DNA of 55,894 bases from Candidatus Propionivibrio aalborgensis (GCF_900089945.1 NZ_FLQY01000364.1:1-55894); one strand, 5' to 3'. Positions 43,301 through 51,636 are shown, counted from the first letter of the stretch. Translations and numbers: made by a program. Notes: generated by a model from the letters alone, not told the origin.

Positions 43301-46300
43301 AGCCGGTCAATCAAGGTGATGATGACGGTCGATAAAAAGACCGTTCCCGATGTCGAAGCGACGACTGCCGCCAACGAAATGGCGAAAAAGATCAAGGACA
43401 AGTTCAGGGGGTGGGTCTGGACGGATAGCGACCGTGCAACCGACTTGGTTGAAAGCTACAACAAGCGGTACAACAATATCGCACCAAGGAAGTTTGACGG
43501 AACGCATTTGACGCTTCCCGGCGTGAGTCTTAGATTCAAATTGCACCCGCACCAGCTACGGTCTATCTGGCGTCAGATTCAGACCGGGAATACATACCTT
43601 GCTCATGCTGTAGGCGCCGGAAAGACGATTGAAATGATCGCTGGCGGAATGGAGCAGAAGCGCCTCGGTCTGATTAAGAAACCGATGTACGTGGTTCCTA
43701 ATCACATGCTGGAGCAGTTCAGTAATGAATTCATGGAACTGTACCCGCTGGCAAATATCATGGTCGCCGACGACGAGAACTTCTCCGCCGAACGACGCAA
43801 GGCGTTCATCGCCTCAGCCACGCTCAATAGTCCGGACGCAATCATCATCACACACAGCGCCTTCAAGCGGATAGGCGTATCAGAAGAATCGGTAGCGCCG
43901 ATTCGTGACGAGATACTGGCAGACCTTGAGATTGAACTTTCCGAAACAGCGAAGGACCAGGGCTCCAGAGTGCGACGTGGGCAGCTTGAGCAGCAGATTG
44001 AAGCGGTCAAACAACGCTTTGACGCCATTGTTGGCGCCAGCGGCAAGGACTCGACGATCAAGTTTGAGGACATCGGCGCAGACTTTATCTATGCCGACGA
44101 AGCGCACGCCTTCAGAAAACTGGATTTCCATACCGCGCAATCCATCAAGGGAATTGACCCCAACGGATCGCAGGCCGCGATGGATATGTACGTCAAGACC
44201 CGCATCATGGAGAAAGGTCGGCCAGGCCGGTCTTTCGTGTTTGCCTCGGGAACGCCGGTAACGAATACCATGGGCGAGCTTTACACCATCCTTCGATTCT
44301 TTGCAGGGGCGGAACTTGACCGGGCCGGTATTTCAACATTCGATTCATGGGCGCGGATGTTCGGAGAGGTTGCGCCAGCACTTGAGCCGAATGCGGCTGG
44401 TCGGTATGAACTGATCGAGCGTTTTGCCAAGTTCGACAACGTACCAGAGCTGATGAGCCGCGTTCGTCAATTCATGGACGTTCTGACTTCTGAGAACCTT
44501 GGCGCCCTTGTGAAGCGGCCTGACCTGAAAGGTGGCAAGCCGAACCTGAACATCGTTGAATCAAACGATGCGCTTGAAGAGTACATGAGGGGCGAACTTG
44601 CAACACGCATTGAAATATCAAAAGCCTGGAAGCCGTCAAAGGAAGAACCAAATAATCCTGATCCTATTGTTGCGATCATTACAGACGGTCGCTTTGCTGC
44701 GATTGACCCGCGTTTCTTCGGTGGGAAACTCGAAGGCGAGAGCATTATCACAACCATGGGCGACAAGGTTGCTGAGACCTATCACGCGACCAAGGACAAC
44801 ATTTATTACGACAAAGACGGAAAGCCAGAGAAGATCAAAGGCAGCACGCAGATCGTGTTCTATAACCTTGGATTTGGTGAGCAGTCACAGAAAAACCGAG
44901 GGTTTAATTCAAGGGCGGCATTCACCAAGAGGCTGACGGACGGAGGAATACCGCGTTCCGATATTGCATGGTTTGATGATGCAAACACCGACGCCAAGAA
45001 GGAAGCGGTTTTCAAAGACATGCGCAGCGGGAAGCTGAAGGTGCTGATTGGTTCTGCCAAGAAGATGGGAACCGGCGTCAACGTCCAGAAGCGTCTCATC
45101 ACCCTGCACTACCAAGACCCCCCTTGGTTTCCGGCTGATGTTGAGCAGCCCCACGGGCGCATCATCCGGCAAGGGAACCAAAACAAGGAAGTCTCTATTG
45201 AGTGGTATACGACGAAAGGCACCTATCAATCGACCATGTGGCAGATGGTCGGGCGGAAACAGCGGTTCATTGACCAGGCGTTCACCGGCGACAAGTCATT
45301 ACGCAGTATGGACGACATGGGCGAGGCTTCGCTATTCGAGCAAGCCGCGGCTGTTGCATCGGGAGACCCGCGCGCTATTCAACTGGCAGGGCTGCGGCAG
45401 GACGTGGAGCGGTTTGAACGGCTGCAAGCAGCTCACGCTAGCGAACAGATCAACGTCAGCAGTGCGCTTCGTTCTGCTGAATACTATCTGAGCAGCGCAT
45501 TAAAGCGCGTCAAGATATACACGAAAGCATACAAAGCAATCGGCGAAAAGCATTTCTCGTTTGAAAGCGGGAAGGTAGGAAATTCGACATATAACAAGGT
45601 CGGCGAATTCGGGCAGGCGATTAAGGATGCGTTTAACAAGGAAGTGGAGAAAGGAACGCCAGGCCGCAACGAAGTTAAGATAGGCAGCATAGGCGATGCA
45701 ATTTCATTGACCGTTGAAGCCGTATTTGCCCACGACCACAAAACAAAACAGGACGAACCTACCGGCAATTACCGGCTGGGCGTCGACGTTGGCGGTGCGT
45801 CTTATCTAGTCGTTTCTTCCGCAGGTCTTGGCGCAGATGTTGACGCGGTAGGGCTTGGCCGGCAAGTCACGAACAAGGTAAATGAGGTTGATCGTGATCT
45901 ACGAGCCGCAAGAGCGGACGTTATCACGCAAGAAACTGACGTGATAAAACTCAAGAAAAAGCGCGGGGCGCCGTTCGAGTATCAACAGGAAATGGCAGAG
46001 AAGTACGGCGACCTGAAACGCCTTGAGGCTGAGTTGCAAGACGACGGGAAGACCAAGGCGACAGCCGTTGTTAGCGAAACAACAATGACAGCTTCCGAGT
46101 CAGCACTAACCGGCGCCCTTCCCGACGAGCAGCGCCTTGTCCGCTACGACGACCAAGACAACATGGCGCGGAACAGCGGGGCATTGCCTGGGGAGTCACG
46201 ATTCAACCAGGCCAGCGATGGCCGCATTACCCCGTCCGACAAAGCCATTTACGGCATGGCCGCAGAAGGCAAGAACGCCAAAGACATTCTGAAGTTCATT

Positions 46301-49300
46301 GCAGCGTCTTCACGCAATCCGTTCTATCGCCAACTCGCCCGGCTGCTACTCAAGACGGGCATCGCACCAAAGATCACAGTGGGCGACGGCAAGGGCTTCA
46401 CGTTCAACGCAGGCAACGACAAGCAGTATGCCGCGTCCTACAACCCCAAGACGGATACCGTCTCGTTATTCCGCCCGGCCAGTAGTGAGCGGCACGCACT
46501 CCACGAATTCTTACACGCCGCTACAATCAAAGCGCTATCTAAAAATGGCATGGCCTCGGTGCAAATGCGCGCCCTGTTCAACCACGTCAAAGCCACCGGC
46601 AAGATGAACGGCATGTACGGCATGGAGAACGTGGACGAGTTTGTTGCCGAAGTTTTCAGCAATCCGAAGTTTCAGGAATTGCTGAAGCAAATTGCCGCAC
46701 CGGAAGGCAGCGCACGCAAGACGGTATGGGATCGCTTCATCAGCGTGATTCGTGGAATCCTTGGCCTAAAGACCGAAAGCCATGACGCGCTCTCTCGCGC
46801 CTTGAGCCTGGGGCTTGGGGTGATGCACGAGAATATGAAGTTGAGCGAAGGCAAGAGTCTGACGGCGAAGGGGAATGTTGGAGCGGGAAGCGCAACAATC
46901 AACGTCGACGGCGTAGAGCGCCCACGATTGAACAGCAACGGCAAGCCTATTGCACAGACGGATGAAGGAATACGCAACTTCTGGAAGTGGTTTTCGGGAA
47001 GCAAAATAACCGACGATCAGGGTAGGCCGCTGGTTGTTTATCATGGGACAAATGCAGATTTTTCAGAATTTAAGGTTACACGCGGTGGCGAGTTTGGCCC
47101 GGCGATCTACATGACTGATAATAAGCGCGAAGCAGGAGAATACGGCGATGCGGTAAAAGGGGTATCTTTCGCTGCGCCATCGGCCCATATCATGCCGTCG
47201 TTCGTTCGCCTAGAGAATCCATACACCAAGGGTGTCGATGCCTTTTGGAAAGAGTTCGGCGGCGGCACTGACGCGGACGGCATCGAACTCGCAAAAGCTG
47301 CGGGCTACGATGGCGTTGTCGCGCAGCGGCAGGATAGATACTACGACAACGACGCGCGCGAGTTCGTCGACCGCGGAACTATGCTGACTCATTACGTCGC
47401 CTTTTCCCCAAGCCAAATCAAATCCGCTACCGGAAACAACGGTCAATTCTCACCCGACAACAACGACATTCGCTACAACGTCATCGGAGACTCTGGCCGC
47501 GCATACGATCAAGCGCACCGTGATTTCTTCAAGAATGTCGGGCGCGACATTAACCCCGAAAGCCGCCTCCAGAAGTCGCTCAACTATCTGAGAAATGATT
47601 TCTGGAAGAAAATGGCCGTGGGCATTGTCGATCAATTCCGTGGATTGAAAGACTTGGGCGACAACGGCACCGCCTACATGCTTGCGCGGCTCTCCAAAGG
47701 CACAGCGGGCGCGTTTGACACCCTGCTGCACCACGGCAAGCTTATGCTCAGGGACGGCGTTTATGATGGCGATACGTCAGGCGGTTTTGTGGAACGTCTT
47801 GGCGTCCCGCTGCATGGCGAACTGGACGACGTGCTTTGGTGGATCGCTGCGAACCGGGCATGGAATCTCGCGCCACTTGGCAAAGAAAACCTATTCAGCC
47901 CAAGCGACATTGCCGCTGGAAAATCGCTCGCCAATGGCACAACAGCGTTTGATTACACGATTCAAACCGGGCCAGCAAGAGGAACGGTTACGCGCAACCG
48001 CAGCATGATCTATGCCGACGCGCACCGGGTTTTCAATGAGTTTCAGAAGAATACTCTGGACATGGCCGAGCAGTCGGGGCTGATTGATGGCAATTCGCGC
48101 AAGACGTGGGAGTCTGAATTTTACGTCCCGTTTTACCGCGTATCGGAAGAAGACGGCGAGTTTGTTGGTGCGAAGATAAGCGGCTCTCTCGTTCGAAAGA
48201 GAGCTTTCCAGAAACTCAAGGGCGGAACGGACAAGCTAAACTCTGATTTGCTGTCTAACACGCTCCAGAATTGGGCGCACCTAATCACCGCCTCCGCACA
48301 GAACCGGGCGGCACGAGCCTCATTGGCTGCGGCAGAGAACATCGGGGTGGCACAGCGGGTGGCGCCTGACATGGCCTCCTACAGCGCCAGCAATGGCACC
48401 ATGCTCCCGCCAGGCACGAAGAAAACCGTCTGGTTCCAGGAAAACGGCAAGAAGGTCGAATACCTTGTCACCGATCCGTTCGTAATGACCGCTATTACGT
48501 CGCTTGAATACGCCGGAATGCGGAACGGGATCATGGACGCCATGACGAAGTTCAAGCACGCGCTGACCATCGGCGTGACGGCTTCGCCTGCCTTTAAGGT
48601 GCGAAACCTGATCCGTGATTCATTACAGGCTATCGGTACGTCTGACCTGGGCTATAACCCAATCAAGAACGTGACGGAAGGCTACAAGCAGACGAGGCGC
48701 GATTCTCAGGAATATGTTTCCGCCCTTGCCAGCGGCGGGCTCATCCGGTTTGGGACTATGCTTGAGGGCTCTGAATCGTCGCGTGTTCGCCAGTTAATCA
48801 AGGCTGGCGTCAAGGATTCAACAATCCTGAACAGTGATAACAAGTGGCAAGCATTTTACGACAAGGTGATTGACCCTGCCGTCTCCGCTTACAACGAATT
48901 GGGGAATCGCTCGGAAGAAATCAACCGGGCCGCGCTCTATAACCAGCTTATCAAGCAGGGCAAGAGCCACGCCGAAGCCGCGCTATTGGCTAGGGATTTG
49001 ATGGACTTCTCAATGCAGGGAAGTTTCAATACGATTCGCTTTCTTTCCCAAGTTGTCCCGTTCTTTAACGCGCGACTTCAAGGGATGTACAAGCTTGGCC
49101 GGGCGGCGAGAGACGACCCAAAGAAAATGGCCGTCGTTACTGGTGCGCTGGCGCTGGCGTCTATCGCGCTCATGGCGGGCTATCACGATGACGACGACTG
49201 GAAGCGCCGCGAAGATTGGGATAGGGATAACTATTGGTGGTTCAAGCTGGGCGGCATCGAGTACCGCATTCCGAAGCCGTTTGAGCTTGGCGCGGTGGCA

Positions 49301-50053
49301 ACGCTTGCGGAACGCTCTGTTGAGTACCTGACGAACGACGAAATGACGGGCGAACGGTTCAGGAATGTCATTGGGAAAATTGCCGAAAACAACCTGTCAA
49401 TGAATCCGGTTCCGCAAATGGTGAAGCCGATCATTGATTTGTACGCTAACAAAGACAGCTTCACAGGAAGGCCGATAGAGACAATGGGAATGCAGCGTCT
49501 TGATTCTGACATGCGCTTCAATAGCAATACGTCAATGCCGGCAAGGGCGCTATCTACGGCCACGCTAGGCGCATTATCGCCGGTTCAGTACGATCACTTG
49601 GTAAGAGCCTATTTCGGATGGATAGGAGCCACTGCTGTCAGTTCGGCGGATATGGCGGCTCGCGTCTTCATGAACGAACCCACCAAACCGGCGATGGACT
49701 ACTGGAAAGTAACAACTCAAGGAATGATGAAAGAGCAAGGCTCTGGCAGTTCCAGATACTTGACGCTGCTTTATGACCAGGCGTCAGAGCTGGAACAAGC
49801 CTATGGCACCTACCGCCAGTTGTTGAAAGACGGCAAGTTTGAAGACGCCAAAGACTACTATGAAAGCAACGCCGACAAGCTCAAGCGGTACAAGTTCGTG
49901 AATTCCGTGAAAAGCATGGAAACAAAGCTTAATGCCAGCATTCGCAGCATCGAGCGTAGCGATGCCTCGGCGGAAGAAAAGAAAGCACGCATTGAGCGAG
50001 TGCAGGCCATGAAAGAGCGAGTTGCGAAGCGGGTAGCACCTGGGCTTCAGTAA
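37370..50053 (+). CDS. Giant polyvalent protein: methylase, helicase, HExxH, ART-like and LPD38 segments
   Basis: 4227 residues, GTG start. NPFDQFD and NPFDKFD repeat in the first 23 residues. A Gly-rich hydrophobic segment lies near 110-150. Then: an N6-methylase (EPGTGIGSF near 1383, NPPF near 1448); a superfamily 2 helicase (GAGKT near 2080, DEAH near 2241, a RIIRQGNQNK motif VI near 2596); HEFLH, a zinc-peptidase motif, near 3043; an ADP-ribosyltransferase-like segment (VVYHGT near 3223, YVAFSPSQIKSATGN); and an LPD38-like C-terminus with a membrane helix near 3920. Such proteins are thought to be injected and to protect incoming DNA. Confidence 0.88.
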   Translation: MGNPFDQFDRQAAGTNPFDKFDDPVPEQEQGGFVPAFKRTIGNMASTAGVTGEDVLGKNSITSGLQEWGKGVEEANKPGITSLSDIPKKPGTYVTESLANMGAQLAPQGIAGVAGRVIGGLAGGRLGGRPGALAGQEIGGRIAQAIPTFVQEYGGIRQEQNDSADPKDVNKLRAVAAAIPATAIEFAFGPQKLLARFLDGATREQIKELAKQPTKEIIKGLGKEFVKGGLGEASEEYPQKMLEKWGANKDPLSKEAQNEALFSAAMAIPGGGIMQGGMSAYETAKAARQNAAEQQSVPPAPPTNPLLAQATQEFSPQPGSTSQLDQTPTSFDVPKTLPPSGPLSGAVGIGRMSGAIPPEPVLRERDFVPPPSGSYGQLAEFEGLLNGERADKQSRVSDLLSGQAVQAASEAESQQAMVEAAQAQQSAQARYNLLQQVADTLPGDRNLKRAFGRALKEAGYSNLDFTPEETASIDNFNQINRSAGIAANIGPGIEPSTPNELDASQFIKEKGAKPEPKRHASNLENRIHELELQIEQYGMTPERESEIVGLIDQLDAQVAAKKKGIAAPTQTYGAQPTRTTPLLQTATNLGLPDVAQAVKTKQGQEKEQKAPAANVAPDSKEPWKMSSQEYDSPVEKEKREIFYVRSGSNNIEVIRNPSGADLSDMKKEFRREFPNATKDDPALRHTEDVSGNSYYWKGHLGAHQHIEPEISKRYGVAVNQNAAQKMSHRYVVRRALYDGFAVPDSVIAEYPGIIDEVRGIEGNKLSPKPAPAIEQPTLPPESSANPAVAPQQAQKGPGLSRVDPKLLAAYESAKASGNKAEQRRLAKEINAQRIKQISAAKEHAPVVLSLGSAPNSAEPITVKDGVVHVGNYPAQNFDTGENITVENGATPQQIKAALSGAGAIGRGQKVFGLPKESAPNSQAIPDGSTPQDAAEVKPNSSTELTGSTEVERQKPSAPAAPQQSAKEAPAETPKTDQPSDDGMDAMFEDAVEEAFGKAEPAISGQQDELDAEMRAYEAKAEAKSKKEKADNPRSATKSAASATKNATMGMAEVAKGLNALFKPKPGTLSMGVGFSQETYEAAKPYFAAGISHFKQAGADIKDMMLALVKNLRDQFGMDQETVKAMQPYVVQYMREVRDGKIVYDEVNTPKEDGNDPSDAGLENTLDNPLAEGQRRKRAYVAARGIQATRYRPGRADGRIVRGTGRRAEGKIDAVEEVGDGGRSPDVRDGQNGVVAGDVQRVSADYRPGIGGLTREGSWFDSASRNIDLIELAIKIDGEKRNATPEEQALLSKYVGFGAGEIRNYLFPIPPAYAKSQEPNRLIWPSFVREARWKPLAERIEALPREWQQSILQSTQYAHYTSEGIIRSMWSAIQKLGFTGGKIFEPGTGIGSFSMLMPDSVHQTSVFTGVEFDAPTALIARLLSPDQHLQHGDFIKRKFPKNFFDVNIGNPPFSQTPILGDSEYAKRGFMLHDFFFAKGIDLVRPGGLQVFVTSKGTMDKLTDKARKYLSERADLVGAIRLPSTAFEGNAGTSVVTDVIFLRKRADGEAPAGQEWGKIVPVETKDGPVMINEYFANHPEMVLGQNRISGNTDDLGRRVNSNGRGGEQYTVVSYDTTPAELDAKFAQAVERLPENIYSPLGQTDETVKEETRKVDFDPSVKREGVVYLAKDGTVMRVSSGIGVPLESSVKLSDKDKAWFKSYVELRNLVQLAREAQINDAKWEGVLKKLNKAYDAFRATHGPINDFTVTTRKATAEDGSIVETQIKRFKNKRLYREDYDAAILTTLETITESGEIIKAPFLLGRTIGKPVVVDVKSIGDALAVSLDAIGTLNLEDIGRRMKLGRDETIEAMGGQIFKTNDGNWQLADEYLSGNVVDKLEEAEQAAQLDPSFKRNVEALKEVQPEKLGPSQISAKLGAAWIPESHVNEFATEIGAGSVTYDHKTETWQVDGGNKRTERRAGAEYGTAARSPSELLEAILNSRSIKVMMTVDKKTVPDVEATTAANEMAKKIKDKFRGWVWTDSDRATDLVESYNKRYNNIAPRKFDGTHLTLPGVSLRFKLHPHQLRSIWRQIQTGNTYLAHAVGAGKTIEMIAGGMEQKRLGLIKKPMYVVPNHMLEQFSNEFMELYPLANIMVADDENFSAERRKAFIASATLNSPDAIIITHSAFKRIGVSEESVAPIRDEILADLEIELSETAKDQGSRVRRGQLEQQIEAVKQRFDAIVGASGKDSTIKFEDIGADFIYADEAHAFRKLDFHTAQSIKGIDPNGSQAAMDMYVKTRIMEKGRPGRSFVFASGTPVTNTMGELYTILRFFAGAELDRAGISTFDSWARMFGEVAPALEPNAAGRYELIERFAKFDNVPELMSRVRQFMDVLTSENLGALVKRPDLKGGKPNLNIVESNDALEEYMRGELATRIEISKAWKPSKEEPNNPDPIVAIITDGRFAAIDPRFFGGKLEGESIITTMGDKVAETYHATKDNIYYDKDGKPEKIKGSTQIVFYNLGFGEQSQKNRGFNSRAAFTKRLTDGGIPRSDIAWFDDANTDAKKEAVFKDMRSGKLKVLIGSAKKMGTGVNVQKRLITLHYQDPPWFPADVEQPHGRIIRQGNQNKEVSIEWYTTKGTYQSTMWQMVGRKQRFIDQAFTGDKSLRSMDDMGEASLFEQAAAVASGDPRAIQLAGLRQDVERFERLQAAHASEQINVSSALRSAEYYLSSALKRVKIYTKAYKAIGEKHFSFESGKVGNSTYNKVGEFGQAIKDAFNKEVEKGTPGRNEVKIGSIGDAISLTVEAVFAHDHKTKQDEPTGNYRLGVDVGGASYLVVSSAGLGADVDAVGLGRQVTNKVNEVDRDLRAARADVITQETDVIKLKKKRGAPFEYQQEMAEKYGDLKRLEAELQDDGKTKATAVVSETTMTASESALTGALPDEQRLVRYDDQDNMARNSGALPGESRFNQASDGRITPSDKAIYGMAAEGKNAKDILKFIAASSRNPFYRQLARLLLKTGIAPKITVGDGKGFTFNAGNDKQYAASYNPKTDTVSLFRPASSERHALHEFLHAATIKALSKNGMASVQMRALFNHVKATGKMNGMYGMENVDEFVAEVFSNPKFQELLKQIAAPEGSARKTVWDRFISVIRGILGLKTESHDALSRALSLGLGVMHENMKLSEGKSLTAKGNVGAGSATINVDGVERPRLNSNGKPIAQTDEGIRNFWKWFSGSKITDDQGRPLVVYHGTNADFSEFKVTRGGEFGPAIYMTDNKREAGEYGDAVKGVSFAAPSAHIMPSFVRLENPYTKGVDAFWKEFGGGTDADGIELAKAAGYDGVVAQRQDRYYDNDAREFVDRGTMLTHYVAFSPSQIKSATGNNGQFSPDNNDIRYNVIGDSGRAYDQAHRDFFKNVGRDINPESRLQKSLNYLRNDFWKKMAVGIVDQFRGLKDLGDNGTAYMLARLSKGTAGAFDTLLHHGKLMLRDGVYDGDTSGGFVERLGVPLHGELDDVLWWIAANRAWNLAPLGKENLFSPSDIAAGKSLANGTTAFDYTIQTGPARGTVTRNRSMIYADAHRVFNEFQKNTLDMAEQSGLIDGNSRKTWESEFYVPFYRVSEEDGEFVGAKISGSLVRKRAFQKLKGGTDKLNSDLLSNTLQNWAHLITASAQNRAARASLAAAENIGVAQRVAPDMASYSASNGTMLPPGTKKTVWFQENGKKVEYLVTDPFVMTAITSLEYAGMRNGIMDAMTKFKHALTIGVTASPAFKVRNLIRDSLQAIGTSDLGYNPIKNVTEGYKQTRRDSQEYVSALASGGLIRFGTMLEGSESSRVRQLIKAGVKDSTILNSDNKWQAFYDKVIDPAVSAYNELGNRSEEINRAALYNQLIKQGKSHAEAALLARDLMDFSMQGSFNTIRFLSQVVPFFNARLQGMYKLGRAARDDPKKMAVVTGALALASIALMAGYHDDDDWKRREDWDRDNYWWFKLGGIEYRIPKPFELGAVATLAERSVEYLTNDEMTGERFRNVIGKIAENNLSMNPVPQMVKPIIDLYANKDSFTGRPIETMGMQRLDSDMRFNSNTSMPARALSTATLGALSPVQYDHLVRAYFGWIGATAVSSADMAARVFMNEPTKPAMDYWKVTTQGMMKEQGSGSSRYLTLLYDQASELEQAYGTYRQLLKDGKFEDAKDYYESNADKLKRYKFVNSVKSMETKLNASIRSIERSDASAEEKKARIERVQAMKERVAKRVAPGLQ
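40830..41126 (+). CDS. Possible gene embedded out of frame in the giant gene
   Basis: In the +1 frame relative to the giant gene. ATG 40830 is preceded by AAAGGAAG at good spacing. The 98 residues read like a normal soluble protein (IIRWLKDNDESAPTLPPEEF, then VESFEEQDDALKERLMRSKK). The giant frame over the same bases is Arg/Gly-rich linker (GRADGRIVRGTGRRAEGK), as if it were the out-of-frame reading. The region lies just before the methylase segment. It may be a separate gene over which two larger genes became fused. Confidence 0.5.
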   Translation: MIPPMQDLRIRSIIRWLKDNDESAPTLPPEEFKQRAIDLDEQMVESFEEQDDALKERLMRSKKWGTEEGLQTYATDRMALWQETCSVFLPITDRALAD

Positions 50054-50211
50054 TAACTATTCGGACCAACGCCGGTTATCAACGACAACGCCCAGGCGAC
50101 AAAAGATAGAGCCATCGCGCACCCAAAAATCATCCCCCTATGTTCTGGCGTGGTGAAATAATAGAGCGCAGAACAGAGAACGAACGCTAGAAAGAAGCCT
50201 ATCCCAACCAT
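50047..50211 (-). CDS. Small two-helix membrane protein, 54 aa
   Basis: ATG 50211 to TGA 50047, overlapping the end of the giant gene by seven bases on the other strand. Two hydrophobic helices (VGIGFFLAFVLCSALYYF and CAMALSFVAWALSLITGV) are joined by a short TTPEHRG loop. No clear ribosome-binding site, so the start is uncertain. No other gene explains 50054-50269. Confidence 0.4.
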   Translation of the reverse strand: MVGIGFFLAFVLCSALYYFTTPEHRGMIFGCAMALSFVAWALSLITGVGPNSYY

Positions 50212-50269
50212 AACGGTAAGGATAGGATAAATTGAACGATAGCGCTAACGCAATAGCGGAGCTTCGCCA

Positions 50270-50386
50270 ATGATCGACGAGGATAACGACTACCCGAAGT
50301 GGAAGGACATGGACGGAACCGGGCGGTTCATCTGCGTCATGGTCGTGATTCTGGTCGTTATTGCGATTGGTACGGCGTTTTGGTAG
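50270..50386 (+). CDS. Small single-pass membrane protein, 38 aa
   Basis: ATG 50270 with GGAG eight bases upstream and TAG at 50384. An acidic N-terminus (MIDEDNDYPKWKDMD) is followed by one membrane helix (FICVMVVILVVIAIGTAFW). Last plus-strand gene of the late operon. A role in lysis or superinfection is possible but not shown. Confidence 0.55.
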   Translation: MIDEDNDYPKWKDMDGTGRFICVMVVILVVIAIGTAFW

Positions 50387-50390
50387 TAAG

Positions 50391-50466
50391 GTGGCCACAT
50401 GCAAGTCATTGTTTTAACGTTCTTGTATTGGTTTTTTCCATGCAATTTGTGCGGTTATGTGGCCAC
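50391..50466. repeat. Paired GTGGCCAC elements
   Basis: GTGGCCACAT at 50391-50400 and ATGTGGCCAC at 50457-50466 form a perfect 10-bp inverted repeat. Between them TTGTATTGG/CCATGCAA can form a hairpin with a T6 loop. The meaning is unclear: a binding-site pair or the end region of the late transcript. From 50467 to 50499 I see nothing further. Confidence 0.4.
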
Positions 50467-50499
50467 TTGCTTACCTGTATTGAGCATGTCGTTATTTCT

Positions 50500-50573
50500 C
50501 CTCAAACAATACCCGTGTAAATTACTCGCTTTGACGCAAAACATTGCGTCATGACGCCTATTTAGCGTTAGGT
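50500..50573 (-). repeat. Terminal attC-like site, right copy of the inverted pair
   Basis: On the complement: ACCTAAC at 50573-50567, inner TGACGCAA/TTGCGTCA hairpin, and GTTTGAG at 50506-50500. It is the same site as 8027-8099 in opposite orientation and ends the right array after the methyltransferase gene. Confidence 0.85.
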
Positions 50574-50574
50574 T

Positions 50575-51264
50575 TCACAACAGCCCTTCCTGCACAGGCT
50601 CGCTGGCTTCGGCCAGCAATGTGCCCTGCGCCTGGGCTCGTTCAATCCGCTCGCACGCCGTATCGAAGTGCTCGCGGGCCAGTTCAATGCCTATGAATCG
50701 TCGGCCACTTTGCACTGCGGCCACGCCAGTGGTGCCGCTGCCCGCGAACGGGTCCAGCACCGTGCCGCCCTTCGGGCTGAACATCGCCACCAGCCGCGCA
50801 TAGTGGGGAACCATCTTCGGCGTCGGGTGCGTGAACTCGTCCTTGGTGCTTATCAGCGCCGCGTCGAGCCGGTCCATGTAGCGCTCGTGGCACTTGCCTT
50901 CACCGAACCAGTACACCAGGCCAAAGTTCGCAAAGCCCACCGCTCCATTGCGCATGCTGTTCGTGTAGTTCAGCGCCACCGCGTAGCGGTAAGGTAGCCA
51001 CCGCTCCAGTTCCTGCCGCATGGTCGCGTCATCCTTGCCTGTTTCCACCAGCACGTTGGGGGCGCCGTTCGTCCACAGCGCCAGCGCCAGCCGGTTGCAG
51101 AATGCGCGCCACGCCTTCGGGTCCAGGTTGTCGTTGGCGATGGCCTTGCCCGCGTTGAATGGCGGGTCTGTAATCACCGCGTCCACGGCAGGCAGCAGCG
51201 GCAGCACTTCCAGCGCATCGCCGTGCCACAGTTCCGCGTTCCCGATTACCACTTTCTCAGCCAT
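50575..51264 (-). CDS. DNA methyltransferase, amino-group (N6A/N4C) type
   Basis: 229 residues from ATG 51264; a TTG two codons upstream is less likely. DPPF at residues 33-36 is the catalytic motif IV, and FAGSGTT at 173-179 the SAM-binding motif I; this order (IV before I) is the beta class. THPTPKM near 145-151 is the usual motif before it. No restriction enzyme is nearby, so it is an orphan that could mask phage DNA from host restriction. It is the last cassette of the right array; its stop lies just before the attC-like left box. Confidence 0.9.
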   Translation of the reverse strand: MAEKVVIGNAELWHGDALEVLPLLPAVDAVITDPPFNAGKAIANDNLDPKAWRAFCNRLALALWTNGAPNVLVETGKDDATMRQELERWLPYRYAVALNYTNSMRNGAVGFANFGLVYWFGEGKCHERYMDRLDAALISTKDEFTHPTPKMVPHYARLVAMFSPKGGTVLDPFAGSGTTGVAAVQSGRRFIGIELAREHFDTACERIERAQAQGTLLAEASEPVQEGLL

Positions 51265-51295
51265 TCCCAACCTTTCGTTGTGCGCCGCCAGTGAA

Positions 51296-51353
51296 ACCTA
51301 ACCCGTCGCTCGAACGGACGGCCTACGGCCGCCGTTCAGCTCCCACGTTATGC
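51296..51353 (-). repeat. attC-like site, short
   Basis: On the complement: GCATAAC at 51353-51347, GAACGGCGGCC/GGCCGTCCGTTC stem, L box GTTCGAGCG, and GTTAGGT (exact GTTRRRY) at 51302-51296. 58 bp. Confidence 0.88.
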
Positions 51354-51613
51354 GTCAGGCAAGTGCATGAAACACAATCGCACCCACCATCTGCCAGTTC
51401 TTTGATTGCGTCGGCAACTGCCCACTTCCCATCATTGAAGCTACCGCCCTTCGCTGGCTCGCTGGCGGCCATTGCCAACCGATAGCATGTGTTCATCGCC
51501 GATTTTCGGCCAGCCTCGAACATCCATTCCCATGCAGCTTCACGGTCGGCGAATTTCCATGCGTCTTGCCCTGTGTAGGCTTCAATTGCGTCTTCTGCTG
51601 TTTCAATTTTCAT
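51323..51613 (-). CDS. Cassette protein, 96 aa, unknown
   Basis: Start at ATG 51613 with GGAG upstream. The leader from the attC right box (GGGTTATGGGTCTGGAAACT) is the same as that of the 5993 gene in the left array. The product has AAWEWMFEAGRKSAMN and a Cys-rich end CDCVSCTCLTHNV; the stop lies inside the following attC-like site. The E(A)AWEWMFEAG pattern occurs in many phage and environmental small proteins. Function unknown. Confidence 0.65.
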   Translation of the reverse strand: MKIETAEDAIEAYTGQDAWKFADREAAWEWMFEAGRKSAMNTCYRLAMAASEPAKGGSFNDGKWAVADAIKELADGGCDCVSCTCLTHNVGAERRP

Positions 51614-51636
51614 GCTGCTCTCCGTAGTTTCCAGAC

